Positions 1 through 11,071 of a DNA stretch of 64,000 bases are shown here, piece by piece (position 1 is the first letter of the stretch; each line of letters starts with the position of its first letter). The translations under genes and the position numbers were made by a program. A model generated the notes under the pieces. That model was not told the origin of the DNA. It did no database searches and was given only the letters and a program-made list of their open reading frames with translations. The stretch is taken from assembly GCA_030062745.1 (NCBI GenBank), contig CP099848.1:5201685-5265684 (forward strand). The letters run 5' to 3'. Origin of the DNA: Capitulum mitella. Its lineage: Eukaryota; Arthropoda; Thecostraca; Pollicipedomorpha; Pollicipedidae.

Positions 1-218
1 GACTGGCAGGGGACCTGGTCACAGCCACCGCGCATCGGAGCACCGTGCTACTGCAGGCTCGACCTCCGCCGTAGCCCGAGCCAGACGTCAGCGTTCAAGG
101 CCGGAATCGGGCAGACAATGACACCTGCTGCCTGCGCAAGCAAACACATGCCGTCTGCAGCTAAAAAGCCGAGAGCCTGCCCACATTTGAACGCGTGGCC
201 CGTTTCCTGCTGACAGAG

Positions 219-533
219 TCTGTCTGCTCTTAAACGCATTGTCTTCTTGCACTGAAACATAGAGCTTTTCTGCACTCAGACACGGCGCCTGTTTGCACTG
301 GAACACAATGTTTCTCTGCAATCAGTGCAGCGTCTGTCTGTTTCTGAACAGCGCCCGTCTGCACTCAAACACAGCGCTTCTGCATTTGGGCAATCACCTT
401 TCTGAACTCAAACACAACGGCTGTCTGTATTCACGCTCAGCGCCTGTCTGCTCTCAAACACAGCGCTTGTTTTACTCAAGCACAGCGTTTGTCTTCAATC
501 AAGCGCAGTGTTTGTCTGTGGGAGAGGCAGTGT
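219..533. repeat. Minisatellite, about 22-23 bp unit, about 14 diverged copies
   Basis: Diverged copies built on CTGCACTCAAACACAGCGC-like cores follow one another, each led by T/C-rich TGTCTG. The array explains the short overlapping frames seen on both strands here. No gene is supported. Confidence 0.8.
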
Positions 534-1428
534 TTGTCCCTTGTGTCAAAGGGAGAGGTTGCCTGCTGACATTCATTCAGCATCTTGCTGCTGTGATGAA
601 AAAGGTGGCCTCCACCGTACAATGTCCGCAGAATACCCCAGATAACTAACCACAACCAAACACCATACCGCGACCGTAAACTAGCAACTCGAACGAGGAC
701 TTGATAACACACCCTTGCAATTCCATCTCTTGCCAGAATCGCTCTCATGACGTACACCACTAACATCTCCCACAATAGGCCCAGCACCACGTATGACCCT
801 TCCCATCCGTTCCATGGCAACAGATATCATCGGCATCTTTAATGGTGCATCTGATATTGCACACCACCTGTTCCCTGTATGCACATACACAGGATCTCGT
901 CATCCTCGCCCTGGTCTCTGTGGGAATGCAGTGAGAGCTGGGCTCTCCTACACTCCTGGCTGTATTTGTGCCCGGACCGTCAATAATCTCACGTGACGTC
1001 ATAGTGAGAAACTGTCTCCATGGACTCTCGTTTGCGCCAGGTACCCGGACCGATCCGGACCGTCCGTGATGCGTGCTACGGGGGCGTAATGGGAGCTGGC
1101 CTGCCCCGGGCTCTCGACGGCGCGGTGAGTCGAGACGGCCGCTGGCGATCCGGACGTGCCTGCTGCTGACCCCTGACCTGCAGCCGGTGCCGTCCACCCT
1201 GCCGGCGGAGGCTGGCCGGGCGCCGCCCAGCGCCGCCGGCCGGCCGCCGCCGAGCAGCGCCGTCCCCTCCCGGCGGCCCACCCGGCGGCACGCGTCGGAT
1301 CGCCGAGCGACCGCCCTGCACCGCATGGAATCACACCTCGGTGCCTCCCCAGCTGGAGGTGCATGAGATGTGCGCGATGCGCTGCCTGGCGACCACCAGC
1401 GGTCGGGGCTCTGCGTGACGAGGTTACG
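534..1428. other. Intergenic, no gene seen
   Basis: Composition moves from mixed to strongly GC-rich at 1.07-1.35 kb. Opposing long frames there are a product of stop-poor GC-rich sequence. It contains one perfect TGACGTCA at 994-1001, overlapping a CACGTG E-box. Nothing else was recognised. Confidence 0.5.
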
Positions 1429-1593
1429 CCGCAGTGACGTCAGCGGTTTCCCTTCGCACCGGCAGCAGTGACGGCAAGAATATCACTGGACACCGGCAGC
1501 AGTGACGTCGGTGAAGTCTCGGGACGCCGGCAGCAGTGACGTCGGCGAAGTCTCGGGAGACCGGCAGTACTGACAGCGGGATATCACGGGAAC
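1429..1593. repeat. Tandem repeat, about 34 bp unit, about 5 copies, carrying TGACGTC
   Basis: The unit begins CGGCAGCAGTGACGTCGG and ends GTCTCGGGA. The two central copies are nearly identical and the outer ones are diverged. Most copies hold a CRE-like TGACGTC core; the first is a perfect TGACGTCA (1435-1442). Confidence 0.8.
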
Positions 1594-3275
1594 CAGGGCC
1601 GTGGCACGCACCGCCAGGCGGCGACCCTCTGGTGTCACGCTCCGGGGCGCCGGGCGCTCCGACCGCCTGCCCAGTCGAGAACAATGTCGCCGCCTGGGAA
1701 CAATGGCGGAGCCCGGCGCCGCCTGATAAATCTGCCCGTATAGAGAGTACAAACGCGCCGTGAAACTAGCTGCGCGTAATGACGAGTATAAATGCACTCG
1801 CCACGCAGCCGCCGCTCCGCGCGCCCACGATATTAATGGCGTTAAGATTACCATGGTAATTAAAATCTGTCAGCCGCGACACGGAGGAAGCGGTCTCTGG
1901 GAAACGCTCGCCGCGATATCCATCGGTGATCGCGCCTTCCGGCCGGCGGCGGCCGCCGGGCGGCGGGCGGAGCGGCAGACGAGCAGGACCGTCTGCAGCC
2001 CCTGCAGGCGGTCCCTGATCACCAACCGAGCTGGACCGTCCCTGATCGTCAGCCAGCAGTCGAGCTGGACCGTCTGCAGCCCCGGCAGGCCAGCCAGCCA
2101 GCCAGCCAGCCAGCAGAGCTTGGAGCAGCAGGTCCGTCTGCAGACAGTCCGACGTCGCGAGCCCGCTCAGTCCGACCGGCCCGGCGGCGCGGCCGGACGA
2201 GGCTTGTTGTCAGCAGCTTCGAGCCGCCCAACACGCAGAGCATTTCGGACACGGCGCGGGTCGTGAGCGTCCGCCACGCGCGGAGAGAAGTCGGCGCGGC
2301 TCCGGCTCTACCCAGGGCGGCGGCCGATGCCCGACCGCGAACTGTCCGCCGGCCCTCGGAGTGACATCAGCCGCCGTGACGTCACCGGCGGCGTCACGGG
2401 CGGCGTTTTTGCGGCGGCTCCGAACGGCAGCGACGGGTCGGGCAGGGGAGCTCGCGGCACGCGGGCCGCACCCGCGCCGAGCTGCCAGGATTAGGGCGGC
2501 GGTGGCGTGGCCGGCCGTCGTCCCGATAGGCCCCGTCACGTCCAGCAATCCTCATTAGATGGCTATCGCCGCGGCTTTGCGACCGCCTTCCAGCAAGCGT
2601 GGAAACTCCCGTCAGGTGACGGCGGGTCCAGCGTGACGAGTGGCCTTAGTCATGCCGGTGGTCCGTTGTTCAGGGGCATTCTTCCTTCGACTGCCAAATC
2701 GAATATGACAGCCTGTGAAAACGCGATGACGACGCCATGCGCTACCGCGCTTTTTCTGCCTACACCGAGAAGTGGACTTTAAATGACTCAACTTTTATCA
2801 GCACCGTTCTCTGGTTCGTTGCTGATGCTTTACATTGGTCGGCCCGACTTGCACCTGAGAATCGTCGGACGGATGGTGGCCGGAAGCCGACGGATGAAGG
2901 CCAGACGCACATATCCAGAATTAAATGTGCGATCAAGGACGCGTACTGCTGGCGTGTGCTGACATGGCCGCCCCTGGCGCATTCGTTTCATCTACATATT
3001 CATTCACGCTACCCAGTATTCAGCTATCATATGGCTCAGATCCAATGAATACCGCAATGTCAGCCCATCGTAATTTCATTGGATTTTTTTAACGGGTGTT
3101 TTAAGATGGGTACGGCATAGGCAAGTCATGCGAAAAGTTTTAAGACACATTAAGCCATTGACAACGCAAAACAAACCTAACATTCAGGGCCGAATTGTTC
3201 ATAACTCCGAAATGACGCCGAAAGAATGACACTGAATCGAAGACCCCCAACCCCATTTGTAGCAACGATGCTGCC
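1594..3275. other. Intergenic, GC-rich, no gene seen; includes a short duplication and CAGC run
   Basis: From 1980 to 2118 a GACCGTCTGCAGCCCC motif recurs and runs into a (CAGC)n microsatellite at about 2089-2114. A perfect TGACGTCA lies at 2377-2384 beside further GTGACGTC-like strings. Overlapping long frames on both strands at 1.7-2.8 kb have Arg/Ala/Pro-rich products with no domain. Confidence 0.5.
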
Positions 3276-3521
3276 CTGCAATGTAATGCAGTGTCATTGC
3301 ATTGCACTGCAGTGCACTGCAGTGCCACCCGACAGCATTCTGCAATGACATCCATCAGTGTCCTGTAACGTCAGCTTGCGTTGTCATCAGTTTTACCTGT
3401 CAGTGCCCTGTAGTGTCCTACAGTGTCATCTGTCAGTGCCCTGCGGTGTCGCCTGTCAGTGTCCTGCAATGCCACCTGGCAGTGTCCTGCAATCTCGTCC
3501 GGTAGTGTCGTGTATTACCTG
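3276..3521. repeat. Minisatellite, about 23 bp unit
   Basis: Copies of TGTCAGTGTCCTGCAATGCC repeat head to tail. They are clearest at 3405-3500 and more diverged toward 3276, where the motif collapses to alternating TGCAGTGCAC. Confidence 0.8.
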
Positions 3522-3573
3522 ACATCAGGAGGCAATGATGCTGAGTTTAGCGATAACCCGGCCGCGAAGACTG

Positions 3574-4025
3574 AGTAACATCAGCCCTCGTTGTCAGTTC
3601 GGGATAATGTCAGTCCGGTGGTCCGACCGGAAGAATGACAGTCTGGTCGTCAGGTCAGGATAATGTCAGTCTGGTTGTCAGTCCAAGGCACGTCAGCCTG
3701 GTGGTCCGGCCGGAATAATGTCAGCCTGGTTGTCAGGTCGGGATAATGCCAGTCTGGTTGTCGGGCCGGGGTAATGTCAGTCTGGTTATCAGGTCGGGAT
3801 GGACAGTCTAATTATCAGGCCGGGGTAACGTCAGTCTGGTTATCCGGCCGGAGTACTGTCAGTCTGGTTATCAGGTCGGGATGGTCAGTCTGGTTGCCAG
3901 ACCGGGGCAATGCCAGCCGGTTGCCAGGCCGGGGTAACCTCAGCCAGACCGGAGTAACGCCAGGTAGCCGTGCCGGAGCTAATGCCAGCCTGGCTGTCAG
4001 GCCAGGCAGCCGTGTTGTCAGGAGA
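3574..4025. repeat. Minisatellite, 28 bp unit, about 14-15 copies
   Basis: The unit is GTAATGTCAGTCTGGTTATC followed by AGGTCGGG. Copies differ by single substitutions and occasional 2-bp losses. Because 28 is not a multiple of three, frames shift from copy to copy. The 101-codon open frame here is repeat-derived. Confidence 0.85.
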
Positions 4026-6798
4026 CCAGACGCCGGCCAGGCTGGGACGGTCAGAGGACGCCGTCGGCACGCCATCTGACTATCGCTCCCGATGCCGGCC
4101 TATTCCTGACCGGGTCGATGGGAAGCTGTCAACGGCAGCACTCCCGTCACCGCGTGCTGGGGCATAATTAAGGCCACTTTTCCCCGAGGGCTGCAGCCTT
4201 GACAGGTCCGCCGATAAGCCAAGGACTTGGACAGAACGTTGGAGCTTCGTTGAGTTTTGTGGCAGTCTGACTACAGGTGACCTAATCGTTTTTGCAGTGT
4301 TTCTGTCATCTCTGTCAGCCCGGCCCCGGACATGGTATACGACAAAAAAAACAGTGGTAAGAGCGCCCACAGGACAAAAAAACTGCAAAAGATGGCTTTA
4401 GTTTGCAGCGGACATCGTAGTGCAGTGGACGTCACCATCCTGATCTGAAACTTTCCGTCCGAGAAAATGTCCACATTGTCCACAATGTAGTGCACTGTAT
4501 GTCACCATGCCGGACTAAAACTGCACGTCGGTGAAATTGCCTACAACAGCGACCTGCTCGGAAACAGTTAGGCAGCGGCCCCGTCCTCCGTTCTCACGCG
4601 TTAAAAAAAAATCTCGCCAAATCAGCAGGAGGCACTGATTATTAATGCTGCGACGCTGTCCCCAATCCAAAGCCCAGCATCTGTCCGTGCTCTGAGTGCT
4701 GAGAGACTGCTGCAGTCGATCAGAAACGGTGTGGTCGCGACAGACGAGTCAGCCGAACACCATGCTCATCTGTCGCCTGCCGCCTGACAGTCAGCCATTT
4801 CTCTGAAGCACGTATGTATTTGATACGAATTTCCGTTTTTTTCGTATTCTGCCCACTCGTTGCGGCAAACAGGTCACACTGGTAACATGCTTTCTTAACC
4901 TTCATTTTGTTACCTTTGACACTCCCCAATGCCGGCAAATGCCGACGAGCAAGAGCCATACTCTTAAATCGGTGAAAATGTCATCGCTACGGCGCCTTTA
5001 CAGTGGTGGTAAACAGTCCCATTGAAAATCCCAGATTATCATTCTGTTTTTGGTCGTCAATAACTGTTTCGTGGTGTTCGTCCCACGCCAAGGGTCCCAA
5101 TCTCCTGCTGATACGCTGACCTCGTGTCATGTCAAACTTAGGTTGTGTGATCTCACGCTTCATCGCACATGTCCTCTTGGGGCTGCGTTTGTTTGCTGTG
5201 ATCCATCAACATCGCATTTAAACCCGATCTGTTAAGCGCCCTCCGTAGCAGTTAATTTTACCACTTTGATTTCCGCGCACTAGACTTCGAATCGCTTCCG
5301 ATAAACAACAAACTCACGGGTGGTGGTGTAATATATTTGTAACAAACGATACGACTCTTGAATGCACACCTCATACAAAATTACAAAATCGGACTAGATA
5401 CATTGTGAATCACGAATAAAACACGACCAAGCAAACTGTACAAATCTGGCAATATGTCAACCTATGTACAAGTGGAGGTATGGGATGTCATGTCTTATGT
5501 CGCTGTCTGCCTCAGTGTTCTGTCCTGTGCGGCTCGAAAGGTCGACCGCGGTGAGGGTCTCGCCAAAGGGGCGGGCCCGCAGGCCTGCGCCCTGACCTTG
5601 ACCTGACCCACACCCGGGCGCCGGCCAGTCGCCTCCGGCGCTATTTACAACCGGGAGATCAGAGAGCTGACAATTCACCGATCATCTCATCGTGGCGTAC
5701 AAAATGACAATTTACAGGCGGTCCCCGTGGCGGCCAGTCGCGGCCGTGCGGGCCCGGGGCCGGGGCCCGACGGCCCAGTCATTGCACGTGCAGCAAAAGT
5801 GCGGCTCTCTGGGAGCGTCGTCAGGCACAGAGGGGTATGTGGCCGGGCGGCCGCCGCCTTCACCAGCCAGGCGGCGGCGCGCAGACAAAAATAGACATTG
5901 CTCTGGTGTGAGGATTGCTGTGCGGGGGCAGAGCCGGTCACAAGCCTTGTTTTAGAAGCACCTGGCGGCGCGGCGGACGCCGCCCGCCGTCCCGGGGCAC
6001 GTGTGATCCTGTCGCATCGGTGCCAAAACCGAGCCCGAGCCAGACAGCGGCTGGACCGCCCACCCATTGCAACTCGCAGACTGAACGGCCCGCCAACTAC
6101 ATGCCGTACAAAACACGCTCCTTATCCTAAGCGCGCGCACGTTCCTTCTCCTGCGCCATGCTCTACCCGCGCCGCACCGGCTGCGTACAAGGCTACCAAG
6201 AAATCTACCCACTACTCCAAACATGGAATGAGCAAACCGCGCTCACACAGGTCCCTCTCAACCAGCACGACGCGCGCCTCCGAATAAAAACAAGTTCAAA
6301 ACAACTCAACTCTTCAACCAACCGCTGAGCTCCACTATTACACACGGCAATAAGAGCTAACAATGCCCTTTGGCAGCAGAAGATACAAAGGAAAAAATCG
6401 AGGTAGGCAGCGCCTCGCGTGGGCCGCGCGTGCCCCGAGGCCGCGTCGAACCGCTCGGCCGCACGTCGGGAAGCCGTCGACGTCGCCGCGCCAGGCGGGT
6501 GAAGTCGGACGACTTCTGGCGGCGCGTCGGCAGCTGGACCCGGCGGCTCCTGTTGCGTACCGAGGGGACAGTGCCGCGCCACCGGGCCGGCTCCCGGACC
6601 GCCGCCCGGCCGACAGCGGGGCGCCGCCCACCCTCCAAACTGAGATCAGTTGGAAAATAAATATACGGGGCTGCTCCGCCCGGGGTGCGCGCGCGCGGCC
6701 TCCGTCCGGGCCGGGGGCAGGGGCCAGCCCCGCCGCGCCCCTCCGGACCGCTCTAAGACTAGTGTGAATACATGGCAGGACGCCGCGCGGCGCGCGTC
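4026..6798. other. Intergenic, no gene seen
   Basis: 4.3-5.46 kb is comparatively AT-rich. 5.5-6.78 kb is strongly GC-rich and CpG-dense, and it flanks the 3' side of the SOX-like gene. Many overlapping open frames exist on both strands at 5.7-6.8 kb, with Arg/Ala/Pro-rich products. That pattern comes from composition, and none has a domain I recognise. Confidence 0.5.
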
Positions 6799-6925
6799 AC
6801 CGCACCCGCGCCGCGCTCGCCGCACCCGCGCAACACGCGCGCCGCACCCGCCCCTCGCTCGCCACACCTGCGCCACGCTCGCCGCACCTGCGCCGCGCTC
6901 GGCACACCCGCGCCGCGCTCGCCGC
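6799..6925. repeat. Tandem repeat, 20 bp unit, about 6 copies, just 3' of the SOX-like gene
   Basis: The unit is CCGCACCCGCGCCGCGCTCG with few substitutions. It lies about 180 bp beyond the stop codon of the minus-strand SOX-like gene, so it may be inside the 3' UTR if transcription continues this far. Confidence 0.8.
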
Positions 6926-7106
6926 TGAGTATTGCGACTTCCTCCCGAGCGTGCAGGCTCCGGCCCGGCCGCCCGGCCGCGCGCCACCGTTTTGATTCAG
7001 AAAAATACGGCGCGGGGCGTCGGCAGGCGGGCGACGCCGGCCGGCGGCCGGTCGATATGTACAGCACACCTCGGCCGGCGGCAGCGGCGGCGGGGCCGGC
7101 CGGCGT

Positions 7107-7787
7107 CTACAGGTGCAGCCTCAGCTCGTCCAGGTCGTCGCAGGTGAGTCCCAGCGCCGGGAACATGGTGAGCGGGTTCAGGATGGACGCCTCGCCGAGG
7201 GCGGTGACCTCGATGTCGCGCAGGTCGGCGCCGATCTCGGGCTCCGGCTCCGGCGAGAAGCCGTGCAGCGGGTCCTCCTGCGCCAGCCCCAGCTCGTACG
7301 GCAGCTCGGACTCGTAGCCGCTCGACGAGCCGATCGAGACCGGGCTGTAGGGCGTGTGCAGCAGGCTGGCCGGGCTCGCCTGGCCGCCGCACGACGAGAG
7401 CGGGCTGTCCGGCGCGGCGGCGGCCGGCGCCGGGCTGCCGGCGCTCACGTACAGCGGCTCCGAGCTCTTGGCCGCGGCGCGGCGAGACGCCGCCTTCTTG
7501 GGCGTGGCGGCGCGCGCCGGCTCCTTGGCCTGGCCCTTCTTGCGCGGCCGGTACTTGTAGTCGGGGTACTCCAGCCGGTGCAGCTCCACCAGCGTCTTGG
7601 CGCCCAGCGTGAACGGCTCCTTCTCCTCGCGCGTCAGGTCCTGCCAGAGCTTCCCCAGCGCCTTCGATATCTCCGAGTGGTTGCAGTTGAAGTTGGTGGT
7701 GATGTGTTCGCGCTGTATCTTGGCGAACAGCATGAAGGCGTTCAGAGGTCGCTTGGTGTGCTCTGGGTTTCGTCGGTCCTTTTTCAT
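7107..7787 (-). CDS. SOX-like HMG-box transcription factor, exon 2 (HMG box, linker, acidic tail, stop)
   Basis: Exon 2 of a two-exon gene: 226 codons plus TAG (7109-7107). In the joined 257-residue protein the HMG box spans about residues 43-111. It opens with RPLNAFMLF (N47, intercalating F49-M50), continues with HSEISKALGKLW (W79) and closes with EYPDYKYRPRKK, the SOX-type third helix and basic tail. HMG boxes of this family bind the minor groove and bend DNA, so the product should be a nuclear regulator. After the box come a Lys/Ala-rich stretch, an Ser/Ala/Pro-rich linker, and an acidic tail ending DDLDELRLHL that resembles a transactivation domain (inference). The first ATG sits exactly at the acceptor: the minus strand reads a pyrimidine-rich run, TTTCAG, then ATG, with a possible branch site CTAAAA at 7813-7808. 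The box departs from the SOX signature RPMNAFMVW and approaches the TCF/LEF-like PLNAFML, so I cannot assign a SOX group. No canonical minus-strand AATAAA was found between about 5000 and 7100. Confidence 0.92.
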   Translation of the reverse strand: MKKDRRNPEHTKRPLNAFMLFAKIQREHITTNFNCNHSEISKALGKLWQDLTREEKEPFTLGAKTLVELHRLEYPDYKYRPRKKGQAKEPARAATPKKAASRRAAAKSSEPLYVSAGSPAPAAAAPDSPLSSCGGQASPASLLHTPYSPVSIGSSSGYESELPYELGLAQEDPLHGFSPEPEPEIGADLRDIEVTALGEASILNPLTMFPALGLTCDDLDELRLHL

Positions 7788-10700
7788 CTGAAACCAAACA
7801 AAAAGGATTTTAGCCTCGATGTAATGATGCTGCTGGAAATCCGTAGTGGGCTTTACACTGACATGCTACAAAACTGCAAAACTGTCCTCTTTTCTCGTCA
7901 TAGGGTGGCAATTCGCGTCAGAAACATATGCTTTATGGTTTGTCAGAAGTGTGCGCAGTGGGTGTTTGACGGGACATGGCCGCCAAATCTGTGCTGCTGA
8001 CCATTATAAGGAACAGAAACACAGGAAACCCATAATTGTTCGTGGTCAAATCGCTCAGCAGTTAACGTGCTTAGACACTGACAGGTTTAAACACGCTGAC
8101 TCATATTTTCTCGTCGTATACAAGGGAGCCTCCCGAAGCGATTAACAAAAGACCAGTAAGCCACCTGACCGGCCCTGGAATATTTGCAAGCTGATCACTG
8201 CATAGGGTTGAAAAGAAAGAATGAGTTCCGACTCAAAGGTCCAGCGCAGTCAAGCATAGGCTTTCGCGTTGGTGTTCGAAGGCGACTTAAACCATCGACA
8301 CGTAAATTGTTTTTTTCGCGATAATTGTGATATTTTCCTTTTAATAAGACAAGAATGCAAGAGCAATGAACATTCATGTGTGGATGTGGCCTCCATCACG
8401 CCCACATCAGCTAAGGTTAAATTCTAAACAATACGGCGGTTACCATGCCTTTCACGTCAGGATCAAAATACCTCACACCTAAAGCACGAAACATACACGG
8501 CTAAATCCTAACAGCGTTAAATGGTTGTCTCAGTCACCAAATGATGGTTCCAGTCGTCATGAGACTATGACTATCAGCTATGAAAGCCAAGAAAGGGTTT
8601 CTGTTTTGATCCGTGTGTCTTTTGAGCTTTGAAGTGACACGGACAGACGGACACCTCAGATATATTAACAAACTAATGTTCTTACAATCCAGGCACTGCT
8701 GGCGGATCTAAAAGAGGTGGCCAAACCGGAAGCAGCACGAACGCAGCCTGGGCCCTACGATCAGCTGAGTTATGAGTCGCATGGCCGGTCATTTTAGGAA
8801 GCTGAGGGTAGACAGCAAACGGCGGCCAGCCCGAAGAAAAGACTAGTTAACACGGCGTGACTCCGCCTCGTGGGCTCACCACAGTGGCTGCTTATCGTAA
8901 CGCGACAGGGTTAGTGACCTTAGATGACCTGCCTGAAAGGTCACCGGCGGGTCAAAGCGCTAAACGCTCCAGCAGCGGCCGAGAGGGCAGCGCCGATATT
9001 CTAAACCCTCCCCCCGATAAGATCGGCCGCACGAGGCCAAATCGGAATCGCAATCAGCTAAAAACCTGGCCAGAAAGCCGAACAGGTTCAACGGGTCCGT
9101 CCAGCCCAGGGCCAGTGGGACAGATTGGCTGCGAGGACGTCAGGGTAGTTTTGGTTCCCGTCCATAGATGGCGCAGGCTGTTACTTCGCGCGGCCTGCCC
9201 GGTGCGGGCAACACAGTGACTCGATGCTGTTAGTCGGCTGGCGGACGGCGGGGAAGGGCCACGCTCGTGCTGCGGACAGTCTGCATCAGGGCGTGCAGAG
9301 CCTGGGCGTGCTAGGGTTCTCAGGATGACCTTCCTCGAATGATACCTCCCTAGAACTGATTCGAACTATTCTTGCTGTCTTAGTTTGTCTGTTAGCTCAA
9401 CAATTGCCATGCCTTGTACAAGTCACGGATGCTTACACAGCAAATTCGTGACGCTCGAAAAGCAGAGCTACATCGGAACCGGACGAATCTTATTTTTCTG
9501 TCACGTCTATGCACTTGTTAGCTGGCACAAATGTTTCTACTGGCTGAAGCGATCATGAACGCGAAGCTTTCAAACGCAAATGTAACTTCGCAGTGCGAGA
9601 TGAATGCGTTAGTGAGCGTGGCATGCTGTGAGGACAGCAGACAACGGTCGCTATTTCAATACATACATTTTAGTCCATAACAACGGACGGCTGTTACGTT
9701 ACCAGCATGACAACAATTAAACACGCCTAGATGTGCCAAAAATAACTCGCGCCGTAGAAATGAGTTTTAACAGGTCTTTAAGCCGATAATGAATATTTAA
9801 CAATGGTAGAATTTCGTTCACAAACAGGAGTGATCAGACCAGGACAGAAACGACAGGGACAGCTGTCCAAGATGCGGACCATTTGGAGAGCCCTCTCAAC
9901 CGATTACGGATGCGTTTGTAATCCTGACGTCGAAACCAAAAGTAAGATTGGCAGACGTCCTTTGCAGAGGGCATGGGAAGAAAAAAGGCGGTCAGCATTT
10001 CTGAGGCATGAAACGATTTCGCCACGACCGCAAGAATCGACATTAGCCAAATTATTAGTGCTGCCAGAATCGGTGACTGTTCCACATTTTTTGTGCTTTA
10101 TCATAGCCGTAATGGAAATATAAAAATATATCAATAAAAAACGGGCTTTTTATTATATTGCTGGATTTGTGGTGGATGCAGCCTCTACCACATCGAGTGA
10201 AAAAACATGCATAAATGTGAATGAATCACAACAAAGCCATTACATTTCATCGTTTGCAAACTAAAGTAGATGAATCCAGTTCATATGAAATCGACAGGGA
10301 TCATAGGCGAAAGGACACGATCGATTCAAAAAGATGAAAATCCTGCGGATGCTATTCACTTCGTAGCAACAGGGCACGTGGCACGAAAACAAAAGGAAGA
10401 AATCAGTTCGGGTACGATTTCCACTAGGTAACTGGACGTTGCCGCATATCTGGCCTCAGGAGTAGCAGGGAAAATACAGGGGTGCAATTTAAGGTATTAT
10501 AGGCAATGCTTCAGTTTTGTCTCGATATACACGTTTTTTTGGCTGTTGTGTGATGCTGATCAATTTGCAGCCGTGTTCGAATGGCATTTAAGAAATTAAT
10601 TGCGGATAGTATTTTGTCAAGGTTTTGTAAATTTACCTCAAACCGTTGCGCCCAATATTAAATGCGAAAATTACGAGGTCCCCTAAAAGGAACTTATTTG

Positions 10701-10978
10701 TACAATGGACTTTCGACACGTAAATGAAAAGGCCATTTACACGAAAAAAGTGTTTCTTGAAATTTAACACCGGCGGCTTAAAAAATATCAATAAAGATAA
10801 CAATCATGATATAAGGTAGACAAAGAAAGCAAAACAAAATTTTCCCTTGAAATTTCCTCATCGCATCCCTACTTCTCCTCGACGTTAATTTCCGTTCTGC
10901 TTGTCATTTTTAGATCAGATGCATCACACACTTTTTCGCAGATAAAGATAACACAGTAAACAAAGAAAGTGGACTTAC
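7788..10978 (-). other. Intron of the SOX-like gene
   Basis: This 3191-bp phase-0 intron has donor GTAAGT at its high-coordinate end and acceptor TTTCAG at its low-coordinate end. It is visibly more AT-rich than the flanking exons, especially at 9.35-10.95 kb, with a CpG-richer island at about 8.7-9.3 kb. Short open frames inside it (for example 9803-10123 on the plus strand) show no recognisable domain. I see no tandem array or transposon in it, which contrasts with the repeat-laden intergenic DNA around the gene. Confidence 0.8.
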
Positions 10979-11071
10979 GTTCATGACATCCGAATATGGA
11001 TGTGGCGACTCCCAGACGTACTTGGGAAAGTCCGGATATCGTATTTTGTATTCAGAGAGGTTGAGCGCCAT
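10979..11071 (-). CDS. SOX-like HMG-box protein, exon 1 (31-residue N-terminus)
   Basis: On the minus strand an ATG at 11071-11069 opens 31 codons. The sequence starts MALNLSEYKIRYPDF and ends HPYSDVMN, and is followed directly by a strong donor, GTAAGT (10978-10973). The exon is 93 nt, so the intron is phase 0 and joins in frame to exon 2. The start has a good context (G at -3, G at +4). A second in-frame ATG lies 12 nt upstream (11083-11081) in a poor context, and an in-frame TGA stands further upstream, so the reading frame begins at one of these two codons. The peptide is rich in Tyr, Pro and Trp; I do not recognise it. Support comes from the ATG context, donor, phase and the matching acceptor 3.2 kb away. 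The exon is too short to be judged by codon use, and an unseen upstream non-coding exon is possible. Confidence 0.8.

Noticed and set aside
6280-6665. AATAAA motifs on the plus strand (about 6287 and 6657) as polyadenylation signals
   Set aside because: The only supported gene is on the minus strand, and no plus-strand gene precedes them.
6997-8000. Long frames opposite or out of phase with the SOX-like exon (266 codons on minus, 295 on plus)
   Set aside because: They are shadows of a GC-rich coding exon; only the HMG-box frame has homology.
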